A DNA stretch of 64,000 bases from Pseudomonas akapageensis. GTDB taxonomy: Bacteria > Pseudomonadota > Gammaproteobacteria > Pseudomonadales > Pseudomonadaceae. The notes beneath the pieces are model-generated. The model worked only from the letters and a program-made list of their open reading frames with translations. It did no database searches and was not told the DNA's origin. Both the position numbers and the translations under genes were made by a program. The stretch spans positions 372,001 to 436,000 of the forward strand of contig NZ_VXCP01000002.1 of assembly GCF_011355085.1 (NCBI RefSeq), written 5' to 3'. Shown in pieces: positions 38,762 through 49,353 of the stretch (within the stretch, counting starts at the first letter, position 1; every line of letters begins with the position of its first letter).

Positions 38762-39444
38762 TTGTGGCTCCGGTTATTACCATTGATGGTCCAAGCGGTT
38801 CGGGGAAAGGCACCGTTGCCGGCATCCTGGCCAAGCGTCTGGGGTGGAATCTTCTGGATTCGGGCGCGTTGTATCGCTTGCTGGCCTTTGCTGCCGGCAA
38901 CCACGGTATCGACCTGACCAACGAAGAGCAGCTCAAGGTGCTGGCCGCTCATCTGGATGTGCAATTCATCGCGGCGACCGAGGGTCAGTTGCAGCGCATC
39001 ATTCTGGAAGGTGACGAAGTCAGCAACTTCATCCGCACCGAAACCGTCGGCGCCGGCGCTTCGCAGGTTGCGGCACTGCCGGCGGTCCGTGAAGCGCTGC
39101 TGCAACGCCAGCGAGCCTTCCAGGAGGCGCCTGGGCTGGTCGCCGATGGGCGTGACATGGGCACGGTGGTCTTCCCCGATGCACCGTTGAAAATCTTCCT
39201 GACGGCCAGTGCCGAGGAACGGGCTCGACGCCGTTACTTGCAGTTGAAGGCTGCAGGCAATGATGTTAGTCTGTCGAGTCTGCTAGATGAGATACGTGCG
39301 CGTGATGAGCGCGACACCCAGCGAGCGGTGGCCCCGCTCAAACCGGCGGCTGACGCCATACAGCTGGATTCCACGGAATTGTCCATCGAGCAGGTGCTTG
39401 AACGCATCACGAGCGAAATCGCACTCCGCGATATCGCCGGGTGA
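38758..39444 (+). CDS. cmk: Cytidylate kinase
   Basis: This encodes 228 residues from GTG 38758, which overlaps the previous stop (GTGA). The P-loop [12 protein letters not shown] is at residues 10-21, and [19 protein letters not shown] is the NMP-binding and catalytic block. It phosphorylates CMP and dCMP. Adjacent cmk-rpsA order is conserved across gammaproteobacteria. Confidence 0.97.
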   Translation: MIVAPVITIDGPSGSGKGTVAGILAKRLGWNLLDSGALYRLLAFAAGNHGIDLTNEEQLKVLAAHLDVQFIAATEGQLQRIILEGDEVSNFIRTETVGAGASQVAALPAVREALLQRQRAFQEAPGLVADGRDMGTVVFPDAPLKIFLTASAEERARRRYLQLKAAGNDVSLSSLLDEIRARDERDTQRAVAPLKPAADAIQLDSTELSIEQVLERITSEIALRDIAG

Positions 39445-39505
39445 CCAAGAAAGCGTGCGGGAGACCAGTCATAGTCCTGCAGGCATTCTTTTACTTGAAC
39501 GAAAC

Positions 39506-39547
39506 CCGCATTGTCTGGGATGCGGCTGATGGGCGTTTTCTCCGCCC
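39506..39547 (+). promoter_or_regulatory. Two consecutive hairpins in the rpsA leader
   Basis: CCGCAT (39506-39511) pairs with ATGCGG (39520-39525), and GGGCG (39531-39535) with CGCCC (39543-39547), directly before TTATTTACAGGAATTAAAATG. Structured leaders with A/U-rich start regions mediate S1 autoregulation in gammaproteobacteria. Confidence 0.5.
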
Positions 39548-39565
39548 TTATTTACAGGAATTAAA

Positions 39566-41245
39566 ATGAGCGAAAGCTTTGCAGAACTCTTTGAAGAAAG
39601 CCTGAAAACCCTCAACCTTCAGCCGGGTGCGATCATCACCGGTATCGTTGTCGATATCGACGGTGACTGGGTTACTGTACACGCCGGTCTGAAATCCGAG
39701 GGCGTCATCCCGCTCGAGCAGTTCTACAACGAAGCTGGCGAGCTGACCATCAAGGTCGGTGACGAAGTTCACGTTGCGCTGGACGCGGTCGAAGACGGCT
39801 TTGGCGAAACCAAACTGTCCCGTGAAAAAGCCAAGCGCGCTGAGTGCTGGATTGTTCTGGAAGCAGCTTTCGCCGCCGAAGAAGTGGTCAAGGGCGTTAT
39901 CAACGGTAAGGTTAAAGGCGGCTTCACTGTCGACGTTAACGGCATCCGTGCGTTCCTGCCTGGTTCCCTGGTTGATGTCCGCCCAGTGCGCGACACCACC
40001 CACCTGGAAGGTAAAGAGCTCGAGTTCAAGGTCATCAAGCTGGACCAGAAGCGCAACAACGTTGTCGTTTCCCGTCGCAGTGTCCTGGAAGCCGAGAACT
40101 CCGCCGAGCGCGAAGCTCTGCTGGAATCCCTGCAGGAAGGTCAGCAAGTCAAAGGTATCGTCAAGAACCTCACCGATTACGGCGCATTCGTCGATCTGGG
40201 TGGCGTCGATGGCCTGCTGCACATCACCGACATGGCCTGGAAGCGTATCAAGCACCCATCGGAAATCGTCAATGTTGGCGACGAGATCGATGTCAAGGTT
40301 CTGAAGTACGATCGCGAGCGTAACCGTGTATCCCTGGGCCTGAAGCAACTGGGTGAAGACCCATGGGTTGCTATCAAGGCACGTTACCCAGAAAGCACTC
40401 GCGTAATGGCGCGTGTAACCAACCTGACCGACTACGGCTGCTTCGCAGAGCTGGAAGAAGGCGTGGAAGGCCTGGTACACGTTTCCGAAATGGACTGGAC
40501 CAACAAGAACATCCACCCTTCGAAAGTCGTACAAGTCGGCGACGAAGTGGAAGTCATGGTTCTGGACATCGACGAAGAGCGTCGTCGTATCTCCCTCGGC
40601 ATCAAGCAGTGCAAGTCCAACCCATGGGAAGACTTCTCTGGCCAGTTCAACAAGGGCGATAAAATCTCCGGCACCATCAAGTCGATCACCGATTTCGGTA
40701 TCTTCATTGGTCTGGACGGCGGCATCGACGGTCTGGTTCACCTGTCCGACATCTCCTGGAACGAAGTGGGCGAAGAAGCCGTACGTCGCTTCAAGAAGGG
40801 CGACGAGCTGGACACCGTCATCCTGTCCGTAGATCCAGAGCGTGAGCGCATCTCCCTGGGCATCAAGCAACTGGAAGACGATCCGTTCTCCAACTACGTT
40901 GCTGTCAACGACAAAGGCGCTATCGTCAAAGGTACCGTTAAAGAAGTTGACGCCAAGGGCGCTGTCATCACCCTGGCTGATGACATCGAAGCTACTCTGA
41001 AAGCCTCCGAAATCAGCCGTGACCGCGTTGAAGACGCGCGTAACGTCCTGAAAGTTGGCGAAGAAGTTGAAGCCAAGATCATCAGTGTTGACCGCAAATC
41101 CCGCGTTATCAGCCTCTCCATCAAGTCGAAAGACGATGCTGAAGAGAAAGAAGCTATCCAGAGCCTGAAATCGGCTCCGGAAGCTGCTGCTGCCGATACC
41201 ACCATGGCTGCACTGCTGCGCGAAGCAATGGCCAAACAGAACTAA
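39566..41245 (+). CDS. rpsA: 30S ribosomal protein S1
   Basis: This encodes 559 residues with six S1 OB-fold repeats. Typical repeat elements are [39 protein letters not shown] and [20 protein letters not shown]. It delivers mRNA to the 30S subunit and relaxes structured leaders. Codon use is strongly biased towards highly expressed patterns (for example GGT, CGT, GAA, AAA), unlike the neighbouring biosynthetic genes. A strong terminator follows. The leader has two hairpins compatible with autogenous control. Confidence 0.98.
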   Translation: MSESFAELFEESLKTLNLQPGAIITGIVVDIDGDWVTVHAGLKSEGVIPLEQFYNEAGELTIKVGDEVHVALDAVEDGFGETKLSREKAKRAECWIVLEAAFAAEEVVKGVINGKVKGGFTVDVNGIRAFLPGSLVDVRPVRDTTHLEGKELEFKVIKLDQKRNNVVVSRRSVLEAENSAEREALLESLQEGQQVKGIVKNLTDYGAFVDLGGVDGLLHITDMAWKRIKHPSEIVNVGDEIDVKVLKYDRERNRVSLGLKQLGEDPWVAIKARYPESTRVMARVTNLTDYGCFAELEEGVEGLVHVSEMDWTNKNIHPSKVVQVGDEVEVMVLDIDEERRRISLGIKQCKSNPWEDFSGQFNKGDKISGTIKSITDFGIFIGLDGGIDGLVHLSDISWNEVGEEAVRRFKKGDELDTVILSVDPERERISLGIKQLEDDPFSNYVAVNDKGAIVKGTVKEVDAKGAVITLADDIEATLKASEISRDRVEDARNVLKVGEEVEAKIISVDRKSRVISLSIKSKDDAEEKEAIQSLKSAPEAAAADTTMAALLREAMAKQN

Positions 41246-41260
41246 GTTCTGCTTGATCAT

Positions 41261-41290
41261 GAAAAAGGGCGACTTCGGTCGCCCTTTTTT
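41261..41290 (+). terminator. Rho-independent terminator after rpsA
   Basis: AAAGGGCGAC (41264-41273) pairs with GTCGCCCTTT (41278-41287) around a TTCG tetraloop, followed by T residues. Confidence 0.96.
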
Positions 41291-41487
41291 GTACCTGAAA
41301 TTCCTCTCCTTTGCTGGCATTGACACCCGTAGCCGCTGCCGCCAGACTGCGCTGGGCGCAAAGCGCCCCCAATCACCTCGCCCTCCCGAATTTACAACCT
41401 CGCCAAAATCCGTACTGTTCAAATCCCTCCGGTCATGCTAAAACCTAGGTAGCACTGATCTAGCTGCTTGATAAAGAAGGGAAAAAT

Positions 41488-41784
41488 ATGACGAAGTCGG
41501 AACTGATCGAACGTATTGTTACCCATCAAGGGCTGCTCTCATCCAAGGATGTCGAGCTGGCCATCAAGACCATGCTTGAACAAATGTCCCAGTGCCTGGC
41601 CACTGGCGATCGCATCGAAATTCGTGGGTTTGGCAGTTTTTCGCTGCATTACCGGGCTCCGCGGGTGGGGCGCAACCCCAAGACCGGGCAGTCGGTTAGC
41701 CTGGATGGGAAATTTGTGCCGCACTTCAAGCCGGGGAAGGAGCTGCGGGATCGGGTGAATGAGGATGAGGAGCACGAACTTTAA
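41488..41784 (+). CDS. ihfB: Integration host factor subunit beta
   Basis: This encodes 98 residues of the HU/IHF family. The DNA-binding arm reads [20 protein letters not shown], including the conserved RxGRNPxTG with the intercalating Pro. N-terminal [23 protein letters not shown] matches IhfB. With IhfA it bends DNA at promoters, recombination sites and replication origins. AAGGGA precedes the ATG. The tail NEDEEHEL is acidic. It is followed at 22 bp by the lapA-like gene, probably in the same transcript. Confidence 0.97.
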   Translation: MTKSELIERIVTHQGLLSSKDVELAIKTMLEQMSQCLATGDRIEIRGFGSFSLHYRAPRVGRNPKTGQSVSLDGKFVPHFKPGKELRDRVNEDEEHEL

Positions 41785-41806
41785 TTCGGATAAAGGGAGC
41801 TTTTTT

Positions 41807-42034
41807 GTGCGCAACCTCAAGCGGTCGATTGTGGTCATGTTTTTCTTGTTGCTTGTGGCTGCAGTATCGATTTTTGTGCTGGAAAATCAGCAGCCTGCAT
41901 CCCTGGTTTTTTTTGGATTTGCGTTACCTGTGTTGCCGTTATCGGTATTTGTGCTGGTGGCGTTAGTAGTGGGGATGGCCGTAGGGCCATTGTTGGTATT
42001 CCTACATCGATTCTCCGGTTTAAACCGACGTTGA
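41807..42034 (+). CDS. LapA-domain (DUF1049) membrane protein
   Basis: This encodes 75 residues from GTG 41807, chosen because AAAGGGAG lies seven bases upstream. Two transmembrane helices are seen (about 9-27 and 40-63), separated by ENQQPASLVFFGFALPVLPLS, the typical DUF1049 motif with ENxQ. The LapA/YciS family takes part in lipopolysaccharide assembly control with LapB in enteric bacteria. In Pseudomonas this gene sits between ihfB and wzz, which fits an envelope role. Function here is inferred from the family. Confidence 0.85.
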   Translation: MRNLKRSIVVMFFLLLVAAVSIFVLENQQPASLVFFGFALPVLPLSVFVLVALVVGMAVGPLLVFLHRFSGLNRR

Positions 42035-42075
42035 AGGAGTTTTTCTACAAGGTTTTCACGTAATTCTATGTAATT

Positions 42076-42105
42076 CTTACATGTTTAATAAATTTTTTGT
42101 AATAT
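42076..42105 (+). promoter_or_regulatory. Candidate sigma-70 promoter for wzz
   Basis: CTTACA (42076-42081) and TAATAT (42100-42105) are separated by 18 bp in an AT-rich tract 110 bp before the wzz start. Each hexamer matches consensus at four of six positions. Visual match only. Confidence 0.3.
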
Positions 42106-42216
42106 GCCTCTGAAATCAGGCGGGTGTAGGTCATTGTCTCCAGTGGCGACTCGTGTGTGATATTTGCATCTTTCGAAATTATAAGAGCGACTCCAGCCAG
42201 ATAGGGTTGATGATAA

Positions 42217-43272
42217 ATGCAGGGAAATTTACGTGTCGGGCCGACAGGTAGTGAAATTGATCTGGTTGAGTTGATGCGGGGGTTATGGGCGCGCAAGCTG
42301 CTTATTGCCGGTGTCACGCTGGTCGGTACGCTACTTGGGCTGCTTTATATCCTGGTTGTCACGCCTGTGTACGAGGCGCAAGGACTTGTCATTCCTCCCA
42401 CTCAGCACAGCATCGCTGAGTTGAACAATGGACGAAGCGAAGCCGGCCTCCCCGTTTTCACGGTTACGGCTGTGTACGATGTGTTCACCCGAAACTTGCG
42501 TTCGGAAATATTGCGTCGACGTTTCTTCGAGGAGCAGTACCTGCCGTCATTGAGTGCTGAAGAGAGGAAAAAGTCCGTCGGGCTGCTGTACAGTGACTTT
42601 TCTAAAGCGCTGGGGGTGGCGCTGGTCGACAAAAATGTCTCTGATCGTTACTCCGTCATTGTGCGGTATCCTGATCCGGTAATTGCCGAAAAATGGGCGC
42701 AGCTCTACATCGAGCAAGCTGGTGCTGTTGCCCATCAAGAGGTGGTCGACAACGCCATGCGTGAAGCGGAGGTTCGGGCGAAAAACCTTGCGCAACAGAT
42801 CAATACATTGCGTGAGACCGGTCGCAGGGTGCGTGAGGACTCCGTCATACGCCTGCGTGAGGCGCTACGTATTGCCAATGCGATCGGCTTGCGGGAGCCC
42901 CCGATGGTGCCCAACAAGATATCCAACGAAGTATCGTCCGATATGGAGGGGGATTTGACCTTTATGCGGGGCTCCAAGGCTCTTGAGGCAGAACTCAAGA
43001 ATCTGGAGGATCGTCAATCGGATGACCCGTTTATCGACGGCCTCAGAAAGCTTCAGGCTAATTATGCATTCTATAAAAACCTGGAAATTGATGGCAATAA
43101 GCTAAAGGTTTTCCGCTTTGACGGTCCGGTGGATGTGTCGGATGCGCCGGTCAAGCCTAAGCGCGCCCTTAGTGTCTTGGGTGGGGCTTTGATTGGTTTG
43201 ATTGTCGGTTTGCTGATCGCTTGCGGGGTCCTGCTGTTGGCCAGTCCCGCACCTGCTACACGCGAGACTTGA
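42217..43272 (+). CDS. wzz: O-antigen chain length determinant Wzz
   Basis: This encodes 351 residues of polysaccharide co-polymerase class 1. A first transmembrane helix (about 29-49, LIAGVTLVGTLLGLLYILVV) is followed by TPVYEAQGLVIPP, a long helical periplasmic domain and a second helix (about 318-343) preceded by the Pro-rich VKPKRALSVLGG. It sets the modal length of O-antigen made by Wzy. Its position after ihfB-lapA is standard for Pseudomonas. A terminator with a T9 run follows, so it is separated from the wbp genes. Confidence 0.93.
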   Translation: MQGNLRVGPTGSEIDLVELMRGLWARKLLIAGVTLVGTLLGLLYILVVTPVYEAQGLVIPPTQHSIAELNNGRSEAGLPVFTVTAVYDVFTRNLRSEILRRRFFEEQYLPSLSAEERKKSVGLLYSDFSKALGVALVDKNVSDRYSVIVRYPDPVIAEKWAQLYIEQAGAVAHQEVVDNAMREAEVRAKNLAQQINTLRETGRRVREDSVIRLREALRIANAIGLREPPMVPNKISNEVSSDMEGDLTFMRGSKALEAELKNLEDRQSDDPFIDGLRKLQANYAFYKNLEIDGNKLKVFRFDGPVDVSDAPVKPKRALSVLGGALIGLIVGLLIACGVLLLASPAPATRET

Positions 43273-43338
43273 GGCATTTCAAGGCTTGTAGCTCTTTGTG
43301 GTAGTGGAGGGGCAGGTAATGCAGAATTGACATCAAGG

Positions 43339-43365
43339 GCGGTGCGTGAGCACCGCTTTTTTTTT
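43339..43365 (+). terminator. Rho-independent terminator after wzz
   Basis: GCGGTGC (43339-43345) and GCACCGC (43350-43356) pair around a GTGA tetraloop, followed by nine T, then an unusual run of eight G. Confidence 0.95.
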
Positions 43366-43635
43366 GGGGGGGGAATATTTTACTCACCCTTCCGGCTCTC
43401 CATGCCGTTCTTCCCCATTTTTACGGCTGCACGCGTTGCGCGTCAGTATCGTGGATCCGTCATGGCGGTGATAATCGCCAAGTTGATTTTCTTGTGCCGA
43501 GGCCGAACTGCTGAAATGAGCGATAGTCAAAACCGACGCCGGTGATCTGGCGCCACCCTGAGCATGGCATAATGCTATTTCTTGAGTGCATTGAGCTCGC
43601 CCTTGGGGTAGGAGCCGGGCCTGCCGATTGGCAAA

Positions 43636-43647
43636 GTCGGTAGCTGC
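43636..43647 (+). promoter_or_regulatory. ops-like element in the wbp operon leader
   Basis: GTCGGTAGCTGC matches the RfaH-recruiting ops consensus GGCGGTAGCGTG at 8 of 12 positions, with CGGTAGC exact. It lies about 175 nt before wbpA. The match may be chance. Confidence 0.25.
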
Positions 43648-43820
43648 GCGGGGCAAGGGACGATATGATAACGCGCATCCAGGTGACGGTTTGCTATCGC
43701 ATGCTCGAGCTGCTCTGATAGGGTTGAGGCTGTGTGGCCGAACTCTATCGTCTGCGCATATCAAGCAGGTGAATTGCCAAGTCAATCCGTTTTTTCAAAT
43801 TTATAGTTGGAGTATTGGGG

Positions 43821-45134
43821 ATGTCGCTGCACAAGCAAGCCAGCGTAGAGAAGTTCAAAAACAGGAAGGCTCTGATCGGAATTGTTGGGCTTGGTTATGT
43901 CGGCTTGCCGCTAATGCTTCGCTATAACGCTATCGGATTCAATGTCCTGGGTATCGATATTGACAGCGGTAAGGTAGCGCGCCTGAACAACGGCGAAAGT
44001 TACATTGAGCATATTCCTGCGGCCAAGATTAGTGCTGCGCGCAGCAGCGGGTTCGAAGCAACTACCGATTTTTCCCGTGCCGCAGAGTGCGATGCTCTGA
44101 TTCTGTGTGTTCCTACTCCGTTGAACAAGTATCGCGAGCCAGACATGAGCTTCGTGATCAATACGACCGACGCTCTCAAACCCTACATGCGAGCAGGCCA
44201 GGTCGTCTCGCTGGAGAGCACCACCTACCCGGGTACCACCGAGGAAGAGCTTCTTCCGCGCGTGCAGGAAGGTGGTCTGGTAGTGGGTGAAGACATCTTC
44301 CTGGTGTACTCGCCAGAGCGTGAAGATCCTGGGAACCCGAACTTCGAAACCCGGACAATTCCGAAGATTATCGGCGGTGACACTGCCGCCTGTCTGGAGG
44401 TCGGCATCGCCTTGTACGAGCAGGCAATCGACAAGGTCGTTACAGTCAGCTCAACCAAGGCTGCCGAAATGACCAAATTGCTGGAAAACATTCATCGCGC
44501 TGTGAACATCGGCCTGGTCAATGAAATGAAAATCGTTGCCGACCGCATGGGTATCGATATTTTTGAGGTTGTAGATGCCGCAGCGACTAAGCCGTTTGGC
44601 TTCACTGCATACTACCCGGGGCCGGGGCTAGGTGGTCACTGTATTCCCATCGACCCTTTCTATCTGACCTGGAAAGCCCGTGAGTATGGCTTGCATACAC
44701 GTTTCATCGAGCTGTCGGGTGAGGTCAACCAGGCGATGCCCGAGTATGTGGTCGGTAAGTTGGTGGATGGTTTGAATGATCAGGGCAAGGCGTTGAAAGG
44801 CAGCAGGGTTCTGGTGCTGGGTATTGCCTATAAGAAAAATGTCGATGACATGCGTGAGTCTCCATCTGTTGAGATCATGGAGTTACTCGAAGCCAAAGGT
44901 TGTGTAGTGGCATACAGCGATCCGCACGTTCCGGTTTTCCCGACCATGCGCGAGCACAGCTTTGCCCTGAGCAGCGAGCCACTGAATACGGAAAATCTTG
45001 CCAGCTTCGATGCTGTGGTGTTGGCTACTGATCACGACAAATTCGATTATGATCTGATCAAGTCGTCGGCGCGCCTGATCATCGACAGCCGGGGCAAATA
45101 CCGCGACAGCGCGGCACACATTATCAAGGCCTGA
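43821..45134 (+). CDS. wbpA: UDP-N-acetyl-D-glucosamine 6-dehydrogenase WbpA
   Basis: This encodes 437 residues from ATG 43821 ([16 protein letters not shown]), with TTGGAG upstream; the TTG six bases earlier was not used. The NAD motif [12 protein letters not shown] is near residue 23 and the catalytic Cys is in [16 protein letters not shown]. The start MSLHKQAS and the overall pattern match P. aeruginosa WbpA of serotypes O2/O5/O16, which oxidises UDP-GlcNAc to UDP-GlcNAcA, the first step towards 2,3-diacetamido uronic acids. It opens the O-antigen operon. Confidence 0.94.
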   Translation: MSLHKQASVEKFKNRKALIGIVGLGYVGLPLMLRYNAIGFNVLGIDIDSGKVARLNNGESYIEHIPAAKISAARSSGFEATTDFSRAAECDALILCVPTPLNKYREPDMSFVINTTDALKPYMRAGQVVSLESTTYPGTTEEELLPRVQEGGLVVGEDIFLVYSPEREDPGNPNFETRTIPKIIGGDTAACLEVGIALYEQAIDKVVTVSSTKAAEMTKLLENIHRAVNIGLVNEMKIVADRMGIDIFEVVDAAATKPFGFTAYYPGPGLGGHCIPIDPFYLTWKAREYGLHTRFIELSGEVNQAMPEYVVGKLVDGLNDQGKALKGSRVLVLGIAYKKNVDDMRESPSVEIMELLEAKGCVVAYSDPHVPVFPTMREHSFALSSEPLNTENLASFDAVVLATDHDKFDYDLIKSSARLIIDSRGKYRDSAAHIIKA

Positions 45135-45143
45135 TTTCAATGA

Positions 45144-46157
<1,014 letters not shown>

Positions 46158-46333
46158 CGCGGTAGAGATTGAGGCTGAACTGAATGCCAGGCACGGGACG
46201 CTCCGTGCCGGTTCAGGAGCTGCGTTGAAACAATGGTAATCAAAATTTGAACGTATAGACCTAATTACTGTTATTGAGCGTAATTTCGTGTTCAGATTTG
46301 ATGTGGAAGTCTTGGCGAAAGAGAGGAAAGGCC

Positions 46334-46921
46334 TTGCATACTCAGCATTCTAGCGCAATTGTCGACCCTGGAGCCGTAATTGGTGAGGGGACGCGTATAT
46401 GGCACTTCGTGCATGTATGTTCCGGCGCGCGCATCGGGAAAGGTGTTTCTCTGGGACAAAATGTATTTGTAGGAAACAAAGTGGTTATCGGTGATAACTG
46501 CAAGATACAGAATAATGTTTCGGTTTATGACGATGTCGTGCTGGAAGATGGCGTTTTTTGTGGGCCGAGTATGGTATTTACCAATGTCTACAATCCTCGG
46601 TCATTGATTGAGCGAAAAAGTGAGTATCGCAGTACAATTGTGAGGAAGGGTGCAACTCTAGGAGCTAACTGCACGATTGTCTGTGGTGTGGAAATCGGCG
46701 AGTTTGCGTTTGTCGGGGCAGGTGCGGTCATTAACAAGAATGTTCCAGCTTATGCATTGATGGTTGGGGTACCTGCCCGTCAAATTGGCTGGATGAGTCG
46801 GTATGGTGAACAGCTCGACCTGCCACTGGTGGGGGAGGGTGTTGTCGTATGTCCGCATACCCAGGAGCGCTACATCCTTTCGGCAGGACAGGTAACCAGG
46901 GAGGCAGTTGGCAATGATTGA
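46334..46921 (+). CDS. wbpD: UDP-GlcNAc3NA N-acetyltransferase WbpD
   Basis: This encodes 195 residues from TTG 46334, preferred because GAGAGG precedes it by 7 nt and the product then begins close to the conserved [21 protein letters not shown] longer TTG start at 46274 would add a non-conserved leader. Left-handed beta-helix hexapeptide repeats run through [37 protein letters not shown] is the acetyl-CoA site. It acetylates the 3-amino group to give UDP-GlcNAc3NAcA. The 3' end overlaps wbpE. Confidence 0.9.
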   Translation: MHTQHSSAIVDPGAVIGEGTRIWHFVHVCSGARIGKGVSLGQNVFVGNKVVIGDNCKIQNNVSVYDDVVLEDGVFCGPSMVFTNVYNPRSLIERKSEYRSTIVRKGATLGANCTIVCGVEIGEFAFVGAGAVINKNVPAYALMVGVPARQIGWMSRYGEQLDLPLVGEGVVVCPHTQERYILSAGQVTREAVGND

Positions 46922-48011
46922 ATTTATCGATTTAAAATCTCAACAGTTGCGTATCAAAAAGCAACTGGATGAAGCGATCCAACGTGTTCTGGCTCATGGT
47001 CAGTACATTCTTGGCCCGGAAGTTGCTGAGCTGGAGACTCGCCTGGCTGACTTTACGGGAGCCAAATATTGTATTACCTGCGCCAATGGTACCGACGCCT
47101 TGCAAATTGCCTTAATGGCACTCGGGGTTGGGGCCGGCGACGAGGTCATCACGCCCGGTTTCACCTACATCGCAACTGCCGAAACCGTAGCCTTGCTAGG
47201 CGCCAAGCCTGTGTATGTTGACGTTGATCCTCGCACATATACGCTCGACCCAACGCTGCTGGAAAGTGCGATTACCCCCCGAACCAAGGCAATCATTCCG
47301 GTTTCATTGTATGGGCAATGTGCGGATTTTGATGCTATCAATGAGATAGCGAGCCGTCATGGTGTACCGGTTATTGAGGATGCCGCTCAAAGCTTTGGTG
47401 CCACATATAAAGGGCAGCGCTCATGCAATCTGAGCACTATTGCCTGTACCAGCTTCTTTCCGAGCAAGCCGTTGGGATGCTACGGCGATGGTGGTGCGAT
47501 TTTTACCAATGATGATGGGCTTGCCAAGGTCATTCGGCAAATCGCGCGACATGGACAGGAGCGTCGCTATCATCATGTGCGTGTCGGGGTAAATAGCCGG
47601 CTGGATACCTTGCAGGCAGCTGTCCTTCTCGAAAAGCTGGCAATCTTCGCCGAAGAGATCGAGTCGCGTCAGCGGGTTGCGAATGAGTACGACCGCCTGT
47701 TGACTGAAGCGGGTTTTGCCGTACCGTTTATTGAAGACTTCAATACAAGTGTCTATGCGCAGTACACCGTATGTGTCGACGATCGTGATATCGTTCAGGA
47801 ACGCCTGTTGGCACAAGATGTTCCGACTGTTGTCCACTATCCTGTCCCCTTGAACAAGCAGATCGCGGTCGCGGATGCGGATGCCCACTTGCCAGTAGGT
47901 GATCAAGTAGCAGAAAAAGTACTGAGCCTGCCTATGCACCCTTATCTGGAATCATCTCAGATCGAACGAATTGTTTCGATGCTGACTGCGGTCCGTGAGT
48001 CGATTAATTGA
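46914..48011 (+). CDS. wbpE: UDP-3-keto-GlcNAcA aminotransferase WbpE
   Basis: This encodes 365 residues from ATG 46914. It is a DegT/DnrJ/EryC1 sugar aminotransferase with [29 protein letters not shown] and the Schiff-base Lys in [18 protein letters not shown]. It transfers an amino group to C-3 of the WbpB product. It overlaps wbpD by 8 bp and wzx by 4 bp (TTGA), so translation is coupled along the operon. Confidence 0.94.
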   Translation: MIEFIDLKSQQLRIKKQLDEAIQRVLAHGQYILGPEVAELETRLADFTGAKYCITCANGTDALQIALMALGVGAGDEVITPGFTYIATAETVALLGAKPVYVDVDPRTYTLDPTLLESAITPRTKAIIPVSLYGQCADFDAINEIASRHGVPVIEDAAQSFGATYKGQRSCNLSTIACTSFFPSKPLGCYGDGGAIFTNDDGLAKVIRQIARHGQERRYHHVRVGVNSRLDTLQAAVLLEKLAIFAEEIESRQRVANEYDRLLTEAGFAVPFIEDFNTSVYAQYTVCVDDRDIVQERLLAQDVPTVVHYPVPLNKQIAVADADAHLPVGDQVAEKVLSLPMHPYLESSQIERIVSMLTAVRESIN

Positions 48012-49279
48012 TTCGTAAACTGGCGATCTCGTCGTATTGGCGAGATATCGTGCTTCAGGCCTCAGGGAATAGCATTGCTCAGGTAATCGGAGTGGTCGGT
48101 ATTCCCTTGTTGTCCAGGCTTTACACGCCTGAGGACTTCGCTACGCAGAACATTTTTTTGCAGCTTGTTATGTTTCTTGCGGGCGTCATGACCTGGCGTT
48201 ATGAGTATTTCTTTCAGATGCTCAAGAGTCAGGATCAGGCCCGCTTGTTGCTGCAAAGCATAATGAAAGTTGGTGTGCTGACAGGCATTGCGTACACCTT
48301 CATTTTATATGTTTCCTTGCAGGCATGGAGCGGGGTATTCGTGTCGAGGGCTTCCCAGTCCTATATGCTGCTGGCGCCCCTGACGGCCCTATTTGTTTCG
48401 CTGGCACTAGCACTTCAAAATAATATGCAGCGGCGTGGTGATTTTCGAGTTTCTGCAGTCTCTGAGATCTTCGGTAAGTTTGCCTACGTAACAGCCGGGG
48501 GCGGGCTGAGTCTTATCGGAGGAGCAGGCCTAGTTGTCACGACGTTGTTCAGTGCAGTGGCGAAAGTTGTTTATATTGCTTGGTATTCGAAAGATCTTTT
48601 GCTGATCAGGGCTGATAAGGGATCTGCTCACGAGCATCCTTCGAACGTCCATCGGCGAGGTGCAAACGCAATGGTGGCCTCGCACCTTCTGTTAACGGTC
48701 AGTAGTGCGGCGCCTATTTTCTTTATTTCCTATCATTATGGCGCAGAGGTCCTGGGGCAATTCACCATGGTCATGACCACGATATTCTTGCCGTCAGGAC
48801 TTCTGGGACTTGCAATCGGACAGGTTTTCTATCAGCGCGCCGCGGCCAGTTCGAATGATCCCGGTGTCGTGCTTGGACTATGGTTGAGTACACTGAAGCG
48901 ACTGGCGCTTGTCGGCTTTCCGATTTATTTAATTGCGTCGTTATTATCGACCTTTATCTATCCTCTAGTCTTGGGGGGGCAGTGGGAGGATGCGGGGCGC
49001 TACGCACAGTTGTTTTCGGTTGCCGCATTTTTCGCCTTTATCAGTACTCCGCTGGATAGAGTGTCCCTCGTACTGAATGTCTCTTACTATCTGCCGTCAC
49101 TACATACGTTGCGACTACTGTTGTCGATACTTACATTTTGTCTGGCGTTGTATTTTGACATGACCTTCATGGGGTTTTTGCTCGTGCACACTATTCAGAT
49201 GTCGGTCGTTTACCTGATTGATTTGTTGATGGGGCGCTATTTTCTTGGGAAGGCCAAAGGGGCGTGTGGTGTGATGTAG
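48008..49279 (+). CDS. wzx: O-antigen flippase Wzx
   Basis: This encodes 423 residues from TTG 48008, overlapping the wbpE stop. About 12 transmembrane helices are evident, starting NSIAQVIGVVGIPLLSRLYT, typical of the polysaccharide transport (MATE-like/PST) family. It moves the undecaprenyl-linked repeat unit across the inner membrane. Sequence is low in G/C compared with the flanking chromosome and contains a G7 run at 48973-48979. The family is clear; substrate specificity is set by the local O-unit. Confidence 0.88.
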   Translation: MIRKLAISSYWRDIVLQASGNSIAQVIGVVGIPLLSRLYTPEDFATQNIFLQLVMFLAGVMTWRYEYFFQMLKSQDQARLLLQSIMKVGVLTGIAYTFILYVSLQAWSGVFVSRASQSYMLLAPLTALFVSLALALQNNMQRRGDFRVSAVSEIFGKFAYVTAGGGLSLIGGAGLVVTTLFSAVAKVVYIAWYSKDLLLIRADKGSAHEHPSNVHRRGANAMVASHLLLTVSSAAPIFFISYHYGAEVLGQFTMVMTTIFLPSGLLGLAIGQVFYQRAAASSNDPGVVLGLWLSTLKRLALVGFPIYLIASLLSTFIYPLVLGGQWEDAGRYAQLFSVAAFFAFISTPLDRVSLVLNVSYYLPSLHTLRLLLSILTFCLALYFDMTFMGFLLVHTIQMSVVYLIDLLMGRYFLGKAKGACGVM

Positions 49280-49353
49280 CGCCTACGATGTTGTTGTTTT
49301 TAATTAATTGTGTTCGACAACAAGGAAGTTGGTTGAGAGTGCAGGAGGTCGCA

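Larger units (their letters stand above)
43273..43820. other. Non-coding 548-bp region: wzz terminator and wbp operon leader
   Basis: After the wzz stop come a strong terminator (43339-43365) and a G8 run (43366-43373). The remaining 450 bp has no frame with coding character on either strand. It should contain the promoter and leader of the wbpA-wbpM operon. A short self-complementary element GGCGGTGATAATCGCC lies at 43464-43479, and an ops-like CGGTAGC at 43638-43644. No -35/-10 pair is convincing. The last bases TTGGAG give the wbpA ribosome binding site. Confidence 0.6.

Noticed and set aside
39548..41422. Minus-strand open frame of 624 codons opposite rpsA
   Set aside because: Antisense shadow of a highly codon-biased gene; composition (Phe, Val, Asp rich) reflects the repeats of S1.
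43384..43785. 133-codon minus-strand and 72-codon plus-strand frames in the wzz-wbpA gap
   Set aside because: No codon bias, no hydrophobic or domain pattern and no ribosome binding site; the region is better read as leader.
43273..43820. Full JUMPstart sequence
   Set aside because: Only the CGGTAGC core is matched once; the complete 39-bp JUMPstart is not present.
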